DNA of 62,733 nucleotides from Gordonia rhizosphera NBRC 16068. GTDB lineage: Bacteria; Actinomycetota; Actinomycetes; Mycobacteriales; Mycobacteriaceae. This document shows, piece after piece, positions 54,441 to 62,733 of the stretch. The position numbers were made by a program, and so were the translations under genes. The notes under the pieces are model-generated. The model ran no database searches and was not told the origin of the DNA. It saw nothing but the letters and a program-made list of their open reading frames with translations. The stretch's first letter is position 1; each line of letters begins with the position of its first letter. Where the stretch lies: positions 1 through 62,733 of the forward strand of contig NZ_BAHC01000084.1 in NCBI RefSeq assembly GCF_000298195.1. Direction: 5' to 3'.

Positions 54441-55838
54441 ATGAACCGTCATCCCGGATCTGTCCGTCTAATGCTCGTCCGAGCGGCGCTCGTTCTCGCG
54501 GCGTCGCTGCTGACCGTGACCTTCTGGCCGGCCGCACCACCGGCATCGGCGGCGAGCATCGAGTCGCTCGCCCAGCGATATACGACGACGTTCTATCCGC
54601 TGTGGTTGACCCAGACCCAGTTCGATGTTGCGCCGCACAACCGGTTGATCGGGCCGGACACGATCTCTCCGCTGTATCAGGGAGTCGTGGCGATCAACGA
54701 CGACACCCTCTATGGCAGTTCGCCCGTCGACACCTCTGCTGGGCCGGTCATGGTGACGGTGCCGCGAACACCGGTGAGCTATTCGGTGCTGCTGCTCGAC
54801 GCCTACGGCAACGTTTATCCATCGGCCATCCCCTCGAAGCAGGCCGGGGTGGCGACGCCGACGACGCTGTACGCACTGACCGCGCCGGGCTATCGCGGTC
54901 CGGTCCCGGCCCGCGCGACGCGGGTCTCGCTGCCGCATCCGTTCATGATCCTCATTTTCCGTGCCGACCGATTCAGTAAGAACGTCGACCAGACGGCGCA
55001 GGCCGCGGTGTTCCGACAGTCCCTGCTGATGCAGACCTACAGCGCTTGGCAGGCCAACCCGGCCGGCGGAGCGACCGCGGTGCGATCCGTGGCGGAGTTC
55101 GCCCTGCCGGTCAAGACGATGGCCGACACGCTCGTGAACACCGCGCCGGTGGTGTTCCTCCAGCAACTGCAGCGGGCAGTCGGCAACAGCAGCCGCGTAC
55201 CGCCGTTGAGCAGGGCCGACCGCGCCCTGTCCGACGCCTTCAACCGCGTGTTCGCCGGGGGTGGGGATCCGGCGGTGTGGCCGGCCGTGTCCGCGGGGGC
55301 GCGGGCGGCGCATGGCGCGTTGATCGCGAACTACCAGAACCACCGTGATCGCAACAACTGGATCCACTTCACCAACATGGGCAAGTGGGGCACCAACGTC
55401 CTCGACCGGGCCTCGCTCAACGAGTACATCCAGTTCGGCAACGGGATCTCGACCGCGGCCTACTACCACACGTTCCGCGACGGGACGGGGGCACCGTTGG
55501 ACGGAGCCAACACGTATGTGCTCACCTTCCCGAAGAGCCAGATCCCCAAGGCATCCCGGTTCTGGTCGCTGACCGCGTACACGCCGAACGCGATCGAGAT
55601 GATCCCCAACCCGATCAACAAGTACCTCGTCGCCGGTTACACACCCGGACTTCGGTACAACCCGAACGGCTCACTGTCGATCTACATTTCGCGGGTGAAG
55701 CCACCCGGCGTGCCCGAGGCGAATTGGTTGCCGGTGGGATTCCGGCCGTTCAACGTGATGCTGCGGTTCTACGGGGTGATCCCGGGCAGTTCCGTCGCCA
55801 ACAACACCTATGTGCCACCGCCGGTGTGGCGGCGCTGA
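54441..55838 (+). CDS. Exported DUF1254/DUF1214 domain protein
   Basis: This is a 465-residue protein with a signal peptide (hydrophobic 8-32, likely cleavage after A-S-A). The amino-terminal half carries the DUF1254 pattern (V-A-I-N-D-D-T-L-Y-G-S-S-P-V-D, V-P-R-T-P-V-S-Y). The carboxy-terminal half is DUF1214-like (F-W-S-L-T-A-Y, R-Y-N-P-N-G-S-L-S-I-Y-I). These paired domains occur in secreted proteins of unknown function. The gene is monocistronic; 218 bp of divergent promoter separates it from the ABC exporter. Confidence 0.82.
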   Translation: MNRHPGSVRLMLVRAALVLAASLLTVTFWPAAPPASAASIESLAQRYTTTFYPLWLTQTQFDVAPHNRLIGPDTISPLYQGVVAINDDTLYGSSPVDTSAGPVMVTVPRTPVSYSVLLLDAYGNVYPSAIPSKQAGVATPTTLYALTAPGYRGPVPARATRVSLPHPFMILIFRADRFSKNVDQTAQAAVFRQSLLMQTYSAWQANPAGGATAVRSVAEFALPVKTMADTLVNTAPVVFLQQLQRAVGNSSRVPPLSRADRALSDAFNRVFAGGGDPAVWPAVSAGARAAHGALIANYQNHRDRNNWIHFTNMGKWGTNVLDRASLNEYIQFGNGISTAAYYHTFRDGTGAPLDGANTYVLTFPKSQIPKASRFWSLTAYTPNAIEMIPNPINKYLVAGYTPGLRYNPNGSLSIYISRVKPPGVPEANWLPVGFRPFNVMLRFYGVIPGSSVANNTYVPPPVWRR

Positions 55839-55871
55839 ACTCGCACCGCATCCGACATCGGCCGGCGTCGA

Positions 55872-56612
55872 TCAGCGCCGGTCGGTGTCGTCGGTCTCCT
55901 CGGGCGTGTCCCAGATTCCCGCGTTCTCGAGATGACGCATCAGTCGGGACGCGCCATCGGTGAACTGCCGGCGGGTCTGCTCCACGATCTCGGCGCGATC
56001 GCCCGCCCGATATGCGGCGATCAGCCTGGAGTGGCTGTCGATTGCGACCTCACCCCACTCGGGGTCGGTCGCGTAGAGCTGAGCGGGGGTGTATCGGGTG
56101 GCGCTCAGCAGGAACCACGAGAGTTTCCCGCTCGCGGCGATCAGGTTGTGCAGTCGGTGGAACTCGAACTCGGCGTCGGCGACCTTTGCCCCGTCTCCTG
56201 AGGCGAGCGAGGCCCGCAGTCGTTCATTGCACGACTCGAGTTCGTTGAGTTGGTGCGCGGTGATCGCGTCGGCGGTGCGCAGGGCGAGCTTCACGGCGAT
56301 CTCGCCTTGCAGCCAGAACAGATCCTCGACATCGGTTCGGCTCATATCGGCGACGACGTACCCGCGGTGCGGGGCGAGGTTCACCATGCCCTCGCCACGC
56401 AGTGTCAACAATGCCTCACGTACCGGGGTGACGCTCACGCCGAGGATCTCCGCCGTCTCATCCATCCGGATGTGTTCTCCGGGGCGGATGGCCGCGGTCA
56501 TGATCTGCTCGCGCAGATGCGCCGCCACCTCTTCGGAAAGCTGCGGCCGGCGCCGGAGCCGACGGTCGGGGCGTGCGGCGGGTCGCGCCGACGATGTCGC
56601 ACTGCTACTCAT
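55872..56612 (-). CDS. GntR family regulator, FCD subfamily
   Basis: This is a 246-residue FadR/VanR-like repressor. The winged helix is at about 25-90 (L-G-V-S-V-T-P-V-R-E-A-L-L), and the FCD domain has E-F-H-R-L-H-N-L-I-A-A-S-G and D-S-H-S-R-L with metal-binding His residues. The ATG at 56612 was chosen because the basic, Arg-rich arm starts there. It is divergent from the Mce-associated-like gene. Mce1R, a GntR regulator, sits next to fadD5 in mycobacteria, and a FadD5-like gene lies 3 kb away here. Confidence 0.9.
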   Translation of the reverse strand: MSSSATSSARPAARPDRRLRRRPQLSEEVAAHLREQIMTAAIRPGEHIRMDETAEILGVSVTPVREALLTLRGEGMVNLAPHRGYVVADMSRTDVEDLFWLQGEIAVKLALRTADAITAHQLNELESCNERLRASLASGDGAKVADAEFEFHRLHNLIAASGKLSWFLLSATRYTPAQLYATDPEWGEVAIDSHSRLIAAYRAGDRAEIVEQTRRQFTDGASRLMRHLENAGIWDTPEETDDTDRR

Positions 56613-56699
56613 CTGTGTCACCGTAAACGTTGAAGTGGTTGCGTCGGGCCCGTGCCATGCGGTTGGCCCGAGTGCGAGGACGGATGGTCCTCTCAAAAT

Positions 56700-56710
56700 A
56701 TATCTGATAT
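56700..56710. promoter_or_regulatory. AT-rich palindrome between GntR and Mce-associated-like genes
   Basis: ATATCTGATAT is a perfect 5-bp dyad around one base, in the sharpest AT-rich patch of the 144-bp divergent region. FCD-type GntR sites often look like this. It may serve both genes. Confidence 0.5.
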
Positions 56711-56756
56711 GACATGCGGTGATCGTCGGCGTGTGGGCAATCGCTACATTGGTCGC

Positions 56757-57512
56757 ATGCCCAAGACCCCGCGCTCGTCCGGATCGGCGCCGTCGGTCGA
56801 CGACGATGCGGTCAAGCAGACCGTCGTCGCGGCGCCGGCGGACCACTCCGACGTGACACCACTTGATGGTGACCGATTCCTCGAGGTCAACCGAACCAAC
56901 CGGGAGAAGTTCCGGGAGGAGGCCGAGCGCCGGGACGAACGGGAGGCGTCGCGTCGTGAACCGAAGGCCGGGCGGACGCGTCGTCGAATCCGGGTGTCTG
57001 CTCGCCGCTCGACCATTCTGCTGGCCGTGCTGTCGGCGCTGGTCGTGGTGCTCGCGACCACGACCGCCTACTTCGCCTACGCCGCCGCACAGGCCGGCAA
57101 CAGGGCCGACGCGGCCGGGCCGTCGGAAACCACCCGCCAGGAAGTGATGGATCTCGGCCGGCAGTACGCGGCGCAGCTCGCGACCTACGACTCGGCCGAC
57201 TACGCCGACCTCGATCGCCGCATCCGGGAAATCTCCACCCCGGAATTCGCCAAGCGCTACATCCAGTCCTCACAGGACGCGCGCCGCGGAAACACGGCCG
57301 CACGAGGGGTGTCGAAGGCGGAATCCAACGAGGCGGGCCTGCAGTCCATCTCCGACACCAAGGCGGTCGTGCTGGCCACCCTCGACCAGACGGTCACCGC
57401 CCCGGACGTGAGTGATCAACTGCCCCAGGGGATTCCCTACCAGTCCCGGGTCAAGGTGACCCTCGAGCAGCGCGACGGGCAGTGGCTACTCGCCGACTTC
57501 GACACCGTCTGA
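56757..57512 (+). CDS. Mce-associated-type membrane protein
   Basis: This is a 251-residue protein with a charged cytoplasmic amino terminus of about 80 residues, one membrane segment at about 85-107, and an external VirB8/SnoaL-like domain (A-A-Q-L-A-T-Y-D-S-A-D-Y-A-D-L). This layout is that of Mce-associated membrane proteins, accessory parts of Mce lipid importers. No mce genes are in the window. Its stop overlaps the tail of the convergent double-TetR gene by 27 bp. Confidence 0.8.
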   Translation: MPKTPRSSGSAPSVDDDAVKQTVVAAPADHSDVTPLDGDRFLEVNRTNREKFREEAERRDEREASRREPKAGRTRRRIRVSARRSTILLAVLSALVVVLATTTAYFAYAAAQAGNRADAAGPSETTRQEVMDLGRQYAAQLATYDSADYADLDRRIREISTPEFAKRYIQSSQDARRGNTAARGVSKAESNEAGLQSISDTKAVVLATLDQTVTAPDVSDQLPQGIPYQSRVKVTLEQRDGQWLLADFDTV

Positions 57513-58739
57513 CCCACCTTCGTCGGACGTGCCGTCGGTGCCGGTCAACAACCGGATGCAGAGCGCGCAGATGTGATCCGCCGACGGCTTGCGCGGTAGG
57601 CGGGTCAGGTCGATGGCGACGTTGAGCGCGGCCTGGACCAGGAATCGGGACCGCGCCGCCGAGAGATCGGGCCGGTCGCGACTGACCCAGGCCGCCCACT
57701 CCTCGATGTTGATGCGCTGCTGGTTGCGCAGTGCGGTGCGTTGCCGCGGCGCGACGCTGCCGATCTCGGAGACGTAGACACTGATCAGATCGTTGTTTGT
57801 GAGATAGAGATCCACGTAGCGGGTGACCAGTCCGACGACGACCTCGCGCGGCGTGGTCGACGACGACAACGCGTCGGCGATCATCGCGGTCACCCGATCC
57901 GACGCCCGCCAGAACGCGGCCTGCAGAATCGCGGCCTTGCTCTCGAAATGTCGGTAGACACCGGACGCGGGCAGGTCCGCGGCACGGGCGATGTCATCGA
58001 TGGTGACATCGTGGAATCCGTGGGCGGCGAACAGTCGGATCGATTCGGCGAGCAGGAGTTCGCGTTTGGAAGTGGGGGCCAGCCCGGTCAACGGAGCGGT
58101 ATGCGGTGCGCGGCCCTCGGGGGGCAGCTCGACGGTGGCCAGTGACAGGGCGGCGTGGGTGATCAACTCGCCGATCTGGCGGGTGGGCAGTGCGGTCCGG
58201 TGCGTTGCCGGGCTCGCGACCACGCTGGTCATCGCCGCGGCGATGAGGTCCGCCTCGTCGCGATCGAGCGTCGGGCGCATGCCCTGCAGATCAGCCCGAA
58301 TCCGTCGGTGCTGCGCCACGACGATGTCGCGGACGTACCGGGCATCGTCGGGCTTCAGGAAGGCGTCCTCCCAGTGGTACAGACTGCCGCTGCGCCGATT
58401 CTCGATCGCGGCATCGGTCAGGGCGGCCAACAGCCCGCGTAGTTCCGTTGCGGGATGCGCGGTGTCGGCGGGAACCGCGTTCGTGGCATCGGCCAGCGCG
58501 TCGGCGAGGGTGCGGGTCGTCTCCGCGAAGAGTGCGTACTTGTTGGGGAAGTGGCGGTAGAGCGCTGGGGCGGAGATGCCCACGTCGGCGGCGATGTCGT
58601 CGAGTCGGACCGCGTGAAATCCGTTCGCGCTGAACGCCCGGGCCGCCGACTGCAGGATCTGCTCGCGGCGGTCGCGAGGGCGACGACGGGGCGCGGTTCG
58701 GGCGCTCGTCGTCGGCGGGGCGGGCGGGTGCGCGCTCAT
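57486..58739 (-). CDS. Tandem two-domain TetR family regulator
   Basis: This is a 417-residue protein containing two complete TetR units. The first HTH (F-H-A-V-R-L-D-D-I-A-A-D-V-G-I-S-A-P-A-L-Y-R-H-F) is at about 40-65, the second (F-H-D-V-T-I-D-D-I-A-R-A-A-D-L-P-A-S-G-V-Y-R-H-F, given here in parts) at about 245-270, each followed by its own helical domain. One chain could therefore act as a covalent dimer. It is divergent from an enoyl-CoA hydratase/FadD5-like pair across 198 bp and probably regulates it, by analogy with acyl-CoA-sensing TetR proteins. Confidence 0.88.
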   Translation of the reverse strand: MSAHPPAPPTTSARTAPRRRPRDRREQILQSAARAFSANGFHAVRLDDIAADVGISAPALYRHFPNKYALFAETTRTLADALADATNAVPADTAHPATELRGLLAALTDAAIENRRSGSLYHWEDAFLKPDDARYVRDIVVAQHRRIRADLQGMRPTLDRDEADLIAAAMTSVVASPATHRTALPTRQIGELITHAALSLATVELPPEGRAPHTAPLTGLAPTSKRELLLAESIRLFAAHGFHDVTIDDIARAADLPASGVYRHFESKAAILQAAFWRASDRVTAMIADALSSSTTPREVVVGLVTRYVDLYLTNNDLISVYVSEIGSVAPRQRTALRNQQRINIEEWAAWVSRDRPDLSAARSRFLVQAALNVAIDLTRLPRKPSADHICALCIRLLTGTDGTSDEGGSDGVEVGE

Positions 58740-58937
58740 GGCAAGTGAGCGTAGTCGGAGATCGAATTCACAGTGATCATTTCGGCTGATGTGGATAAAT
58801 ACGCAGGACAAGGGGATCTTTCGCGATGATAAGTTAACAGGTATTCTCGTGATCTGGGTCGCACTGTGGTAATTGTGTGGTCACCGAGACCGCTCGATGA
58901 GCGAGCCAGAACTTCGGGAAGAGAGGGCGAAACTGCG

Positions 58938-59741
58938 ATGGGTGTCGACGTGGACGGGGATGAGATCCGGGTCGGAGTAGATGACCGAGGGGTGGCCCGT
59001 ATCGAAATCCACCGTCCGCATCGAATGAACGCGCTCAACGGCGCGGCCAGTGCAGGCATCATGGCGGCCTGCAACGAGCTGTCGGACCGGGATGACGTTC
59101 GCGCCGTGGTCATCGACGGTATGGGCGGCAACTTCAGCACCGGCGCCGACGTCGTCGACGTCTTCCAGGGCGGGCAGGGCAGCGGCGGTGGGATGGACCC
59201 GACCCGGGCGCGCGGGATCATCTCGGGTGGATCTGAATTGGTGCGCGCGGTCCGCCGCGTGGGCGTACCGGTGATTGCGGCCGTCGACGGTGCGGCGGCC
59301 GGTGTCGGCGCGTCGTTGGCTTTCGTCGCCGACCTGATCTACGCGACCGAGCGGTCCTACTTCTTGCTCCCGTTCGTCAACATCGGTCTCATGCCCGACG
59401 GTGGCGCCACGATGTCGGTGGCCGCATCGATCGGTCGGGCACGGGCCAACGCGATGGCGCTACTGGGTGAGAAGTTGCCGGCCGCAGAGGCTTTCGACGC
59501 CGGGCTCGTCACCAAGGTGGTCGCCGATCGCACCGCTCTCGACGCGGTCGTGGAACAGGTGACCGACAAACTCGCCCAGTCGTCGCCGAGCGCGTTGCGG
59601 ATCACCAAGGCCGCACTCGACGCGCACACCATGTCCGACTTCGAGGCCGCGCTCGGGCATGAACTCGACGGCCAGACCGAACTGCTGCAATCGGCCGAGT
59701 TCCAGGCGGCGATCGCTGCCTTCGTCGGCGCCAAGCGCTGA
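58938..59741 (+). CDS. Enoyl-CoA hydratase/isomerase
   Basis: This is a 267-residue crotonase-fold protein. The oxyanion-hole sequence is N-F-S-T-G-A-D-V, with the second Gly in G-A-A-A-G-V-G-A-S. The active-site Glu pair of true hydratases is not obvious at the usual places, so isomerase or hydrolase activity is possible. It is preceded by AGAGAGGG and leads to fadD5 after 56 bp. The upstream AT-rich region contains a GTTAAC site at 58833-58838. Confidence 0.87.
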   Translation: MGVDVDGDEIRVGVDDRGVARIEIHRPHRMNALNGAASAGIMAACNELSDRDDVRAVVIDGMGGNFSTGADVVDVFQGGQGSGGGMDPTRARGIISGGSELVRAVRRVGVPVIAAVDGAAAGVGASLAFVADLIYATERSYFLLPFVNIGLMPDGGATMSVAASIGRARANAMALLGEKLPAAEAFDAGLVTKVVADRTALDAVVEQVTDKLAQSSPSALRITKAALDAHTMSDFEAALGHELDGQTELLQSAEFQAAIAAFVGAKR

Positions 59742-59797
59742 CGCACATACGTAACGCACATCGTGACCGCGCAGGTCACAAAGACAGGAGGGGCCCT

Positions 59798-61402
59798 ATG
59801 ACCGCAACCATCAATCCGAGCAGCGATCTGACCACCGAACCGCTACGTTCTCGGCGCAACCACTGGAACAACCAGGTGCGTCGTCACGCCTTCATGACGC
59901 CGGACAAGCCCGCACTGAAGTTCCTCGGTCAGGTCACCACGTGGAAAGAACTCGACGAGCGAACCCAGGCCTTCGCGGCGGCTCTGCATCGTCGGGGCGT
60001 CAAGTTCGGTGACCGGGTCCTGATGGTTCTGCTCAACCGCAGCGAGTACGTCGAGGCGGTGCTCGGTGCGAACCTCATCGGCGCCATCCCGGTGCCCGTG
60101 AACATCCGGATGAGCCCGGCCGAGATCTCGTTCCTGGTCACCGACAGCGGCGCCCGGACGATCGTCACCGAGACGATGCTCGCCCCGCTCGCCGACGCCG
60201 TCAGATCATCCACCGGCGCGATCGACAACACGATCGTCGTCGGCGACACCACCAACGAGTCTCACCTCCGCTACGAGGACCTGATCGCCGAGGGCTCGGT
60301 GGACCTTCCGGAGGTCGACGTCCCCGAGGAGAGCGTCGCCCTCATCATGTACACCTCGGGCACCACCGGAAAGCCCAAGGGCGCCATGCTGACCCACACC
60401 AACCTGCAGGCGCAGGCGGTCACCTGTCTACAGGCCCTGCAGACCAGCCGCGACGAGATCGGCGCGTGCGTGGCACCGATGTTCCACATCGCGGGCCTCG
60501 GCGCCATGACCCCGCTGTTCTACATGGGTGCACTCTCGGTGATCCATCCGCTCGGCGCCTTCGACCCCGACGACATGCTCGACATCCTGGAGCAGGAGGG
60601 CACCACGTCGATCTTCCTGGTTCCGGCCCAGTGGCAGGCGGTCTGTGCTGCCCAGCAGGCGCGCCCGCGTGACCTGAAGCTGCGGGTGATCAGCTGGGGT
60701 GCGGCCCCGGCATCCGACACCGTGCTGCGGGCGATGAACGAAACCTTCCCGGAAGCCATCAATGTCGCAGTCTTCGGGCAGACCGAGATGTCGCCGATCA
60801 CCTGCGTGCTCGAGGGCAAGGACGCGCTGCGCAAGCTCGGTTCGATCGGCAAGGTGGTGCCGTGTGTGACCGCGCGCGTCGTCGACCCGGAGATGAACGA
60901 CGTCAAGCCCGGGGAGGTGGGCGAGATCGTCTATCGCGGCCCGAACATGATGAAGGGCTACTGGCAGAACGCGCAGGGCACCGCCGATGCCTTCCACGGT
61001 GGCTGGTTCCACTCCGGTGACCTCGTGCGCCAGGACGAGGAGGGGTTCCTCTACGTCGTCGACCGCGCCAAGGACATGATCATCTCCGGTGGGGAGAACA
61101 TCTATTGCGCCGAGGTCGAGAACGCCTTGTTCGGCCACGCGAAGATCGCCGAAGCCGCGATCATCGGCCGGGCCCACGAGAAGTGGGGGGAGGTGCCGGT
61201 CGCCGTCGTCGTGCTCGCTTCGGGTGTCGACGACCTCACCCTCGAAGAGCTCGAGTCCTACCTGAACGAGAACCTCGCTCGTTTCAAGCATCCGAAGGAC
61301 CTCGTGATCGTCGAGGAGCTGCCCCGTAACGCGGGTGGCAAGGTCGTCAAGCCGACCCTGCGTTCGGCCTACGGCAGCAAGGACGCGGGTCTCGCGCACT
61401 GA
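59798..61402 (+). CDS. fadD5: Long-chain acyl-CoA synthetase, FadD5-like
   Basis: This is an AMP-binding acyl-CoA ligase of 534 residues. The P-loop is Y-T-S-G-T-T-G-K-P-K-G near 185, motif A5 is F-G-Q-T-E-M-S-P, and later motifs are Y-R-G-P, D-R-A-K-D-M-I-I-S-G-G-E-N-I-Y and a carboxy-terminal K in G-G-K-V-V-K. Several long stretches (S-W-G-A-A-P-A, W-F-H-S-G-D-L-V-R) match FadD5 of M. tuberculosis, a ligase linked to mce1 and recycling of cell-wall lipids. AGGAGGGG precedes the ATG. A strong terminator ends the gene. Confidence 0.9.
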   Translation: MTATINPSSDLTTEPLRSRRNHWNNQVRRHAFMTPDKPALKFLGQVTTWKELDERTQAFAAALHRRGVKFGDRVLMVLLNRSEYVEAVLGANLIGAIPVPVNIRMSPAEISFLVTDSGARTIVTETMLAPLADAVRSSTGAIDNTIVVGDTTNESHLRYEDLIAEGSVDLPEVDVPEESVALIMYTSGTTGKPKGAMLTHTNLQAQAVTCLQALQTSRDEIGACVAPMFHIAGLGAMTPLFYMGALSVIHPLGAFDPDDMLDILEQEGTTSIFLVPAQWQAVCAAQQARPRDLKLRVISWGAAPASDTVLRAMNETFPEAINVAVFGQTEMSPITCVLEGKDALRKLGSIGKVVPCVTARVVDPEMNDVKPGEVGEIVYRGPNMMKGYWQNAQGTADAFHGGWFHSGDLVRQDEEGFLYVVDRAKDMIISGGENIYCAEVENALFGHAKIAEAAIIGRAHEKWGEVPVAVVVLASGVDDLTLEELESYLNENLARFKHPKDLVIVEELPRNAGGKVVKPTLRSAYGSKDAGLAH

Positions 61403-61421
61403 TCCGCGTATATCTCGAAAT

Positions 61422-61458
61422 ACGGCGTGTACACGTTCCGCGTGTGCACGCCGTTTTT
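61422..61458 (+). terminator. Rho-independent terminator of the fadD5 gene
   Basis: CGGCGTGTACACG (61423-61435) pairs with CGTGTGCACGCCG (61441-61453) over a 13-bp stem with one G-T pair and a five-base loop, followed by TTTTT at 61454-61458. It starts 20 bp after the stop codon and isolates the downstream dehydrogenase. Confidence 0.9.
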
Positions 61459-61495
61459 CGTTGCCGGTCATGCTGTGACACGACTGAGAACCAAC

Positions 61496-61509
61496 TAGAA
61501 CACGTTCCA
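61496..61509. promoter_or_regulatory. KstR-type operator before the alcohol dehydrogenase
   Basis: TAGAACACGTTCCA matches the published mycobacterial KstR consensus T-N-N-A-A-C-N-N-G-T-T-N-N-A at every fixed base, and lies 97 bp upstream of the dehydrogenase ATG in an AT-richer gap. KstR is the TetR repressor of cholesterol degradation. No kstR gene is in the window, and other TetR proteins may share the half-site. Confidence 0.65.
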
Positions 61510-61605
61510 TTTCTGCGCGAAAGTGACTAGGGTCTCATCCAGGTATCGAGCGTCTGTGGGGGATCGATCCGTCCGATGACGCGTCCAATACGAGCGGAGG
61601 ATGTC

Positions 61606-62733
61606 ATGAAGACCAAGGGTGCGTTGCTGCGGGAGATCAACACGCCGTGGCAGATCGAGGAGATCGAGATCGGCGATCCCAAGGCCCACGAGATCAAGAT
61701 CAGGATGGAAGCGGCCGGCATGTGCCACTCCGATCACCATCTCGTGACCGGTGGTATCCCGATGGCGGGTTTCCCCATCCTCGGCGGTCACGAGGGTGCC
61801 GGCGTCGTGGAACAGATCGGTGAGGGTGTCACGGATTTCGAGGTCGGCGACCATGTCGTGTTGTCGTTCATCCCGTCATGCGGCAAGTGCCCGTCGTGCA
61901 GGGCGGGCCTGGCGAACCTGTGCGACTTCGGAGCCATGCTCTTGCAGGGGGAGGCGGTCTCGGACAACACTTTCCGCATCCACACGGCGAAGGGCGAACC
62001 GGTCTACCCGATGACCCTGCTCGGCACGTTCGCGCCGTACATGGTCGTGCACGAGGCCTCGGCGGTGAAGATCGACGAGTCGATCCCCTTCGAGGTCGCC
62101 GCCCTTGTCGGCTGTGGTGTGCCGACCGGGTACGGGTCGTCGACCCGTAGCGGCAACGTCCGGCCCGGGGAGGACGTCGCCATCGTCGGTGTCGGCGGCG
62201 TGGGTACCGCAGCCCTACAGGGTGCGGTGATCTCGGGTGCGCGCAACGTCTTCGCCATCGATCCGGTCGAGTGGAAGCGTGAGCAGGCCATGAAGTTCGG
62301 CGCCACCCACGCGTTCGCCTCGGTCGAGGAGGCGGCGATGTCGATTGCGGAGATCACGCAGGGGCACATGTGTCACAAGGTGATCGTCACCGTCGGCGAG
62401 GTGCACGGCCGTGACGTCGATTCCTGGATGGGGATCACCGCCAAGGCCGGAACGTGCGTGCTGACCGGTATGGGCAACATGATGGAGACCGAGGTCACCC
62501 TCAACCTCGCGATGCTCACGCTGTTGCAGAAGAACCTGCAGGGCACCATCTTCGGTGGCGCCAACCCCAAGCTCGACATCCCGCAGCTCCTGTCGATGTA
62601 CAAGATGGGAAAACTGAACATCGACGACATGATCACCCGCCAGTACCGGCTCGACCAGGTCAACGAGGGCTACCGGGACATGCTCGAGGGCCGCAACATC
62701 CGCGGTGTGATCCGGCTACGACCGACGACGATC
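61606..62733 (+). CDS. NDMA-dependent alcohol dehydrogenase, 3' end cut by window
   Basis: This is a 376-residue visible open frame, running off the right edge. It is a zinc alcohol dehydrogenase: catalytic C-H-S-D and G-H-E, structural zinc C-G-K-C-P-S-C-R with a fourth Cys, and the cofactor loop G-V-G-G-V-G. The start (K-T-K-G-A-L-L) and length fit the NDMA-dependent family, which keeps NAD bound tightly and passes electrons to a carrier, in mycobacteria linked to mycofactocin. AGGATG-type sequence precedes the ATG. The end of the family is normally near 370-378 residues, so few codons are missing. Confidence 0.92.
   Translation, partial: MKTKGALLREINTPWQIEEIEIGDPKAHEIKIRMEAAGMCHSDHHLVTGGIPMAGFPILGGHEGAGVVEQIGEGVTDFEVGDHVVLSFIPSCGKCPSCRAGLANLCDFGAMLLQGEAVSDNTFRIHTAKGEPVYPMTLLGTFAPYMVVHEASAVKIDESIPFEVAALVGCGVPTGYGSSTRSGNVRPGEDVAIVGVGGVGTAALQGAVISGARNVFAIDPVEWKREQAMKFGATHAFASVEEAAMSIAEITQGHMCHKVIVTVGEVHGRDVDSWMGITAKAGTCVLTGMGNMMETEVTLNLAMLTLLQKNLQGTIFGGANPKLDIPQLLSMYKMGKLNIDDMITRQYRLDQVNEGYRDMLEGRNIRGVIRLRPTTI

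Noticed and set aside
58833..58838. GTTAAC between the double-TetR gene and the enoyl-CoA hydratase as an operator.
   Set aside because: It is only six bases, and the flanks do not extend the dyad well; it is noted in the gene entry but not called as a site.
30..62663. Long open frames antisense to almost every gene.
   Set aside because: In DNA of this GC content, reverse and shifted frames are open for long distances; they lack ribosome sites, have reversed codon bias and give Arg/Gly/Ala-rich or Asp/His-rich products with no domain pattern.

Overview
The window is about 62.7 kb of high-GC DNA with near-saturated GC at third codon positions, many GTG and TTG starts, and four-base ATGA/GTGA stop-start overlaps. 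Gene content and order point to a mycolic-acid-containing actinomycete of the Mycobacteriales, most likely Gordonia or a close relative. This is an inference. It rests on remembered similarity of the gene order to M. tuberculosis (hemW, sirA, cysH, ferrochelatase; Rv2375 to hrcA, dnaJ2, rsmE, phoH, ybeY, era, recO, uppS, smtB, zur, glyS, dgt, dnaG), on a FadD5-type ligase, and on an NDMA-dependent alcohol dehydrogenase.

Region 1 (1-10.8 kb) is assimilatory sulfur metabolism. A sulfate ABC importer (sbp-cysT-cysW-cysA) reads rightward. It converges on a leftward operon of sulfite reductase, APS reductase, sulfate adenylyltransferase (cysD, cysN) and sirohydrochlorin ferrochelatase, in which every stop overlaps the next start. 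Upstream of the sulfite reductase lies a 29-codon leader ORF with two late Cys codons, which looks like a cysteine-responsive uORF. hemW is divergent. A nine-unit, 21-bp tandem repeat fills the convergent gap at 3.5 kb, and a four-unit relative of it lies at 44.7 kb.

Region 2 (10.9-22.6 kb) is acyl-CoA metabolism: a TetR regulator, an MHS-type transporter, a single-chain biotin-dependent acyl-CoA carboxylase (1105 aa), a MaoC dehydratase, an SDR, two acyl-CoA dehydrogenases and two MDR oxidoreductases.

Region 3 (22.7-42.4 kb) is a conserved housekeeping block covering the heat-shock repressor and DnaJ, RsmE, PhoH, YbeY, a CBS/CorC protein, Era, RecO, UppS, the zinc regulators SmtB and Zur (with a Zur-like box), a secreted M28 peptidase, GlyRS, a cold-shock-domain protein with a long charged tail, Dgt and DnaG. 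phoH is interrupted by a 289-residue intein with LAGLIDADG motifs and class 3 (W-C-T) hallmarks.

Region 4 (42.4-54.4 kb) is accessory. It holds a zeta-like toxin and ParD-like antitoxin pair with an 18-bp inverted-repeat operator, a methyltransferase, tRNA-Met(CAT), a GntR-amidase-biuret hydrolase-permease operon, tRNA-Asn, two endolysin-like cell-wall enzymes (one broken by two frameshifts), a secreted HNH nuclease and an ABC exporter.

Region 5 (54.4 kb to the end) has a DUF1254/DUF1214-type exported protein, a second GntR regulator, an Mce-associated-like membrane protein, a tandem two-domain TetR protein, enoyl-CoA hydratase, a FadD5-like ligase with a strong terminator, and an NDMA-dependent alcohol dehydrogenase preceded by a KstR-type box and cut by the window edge.
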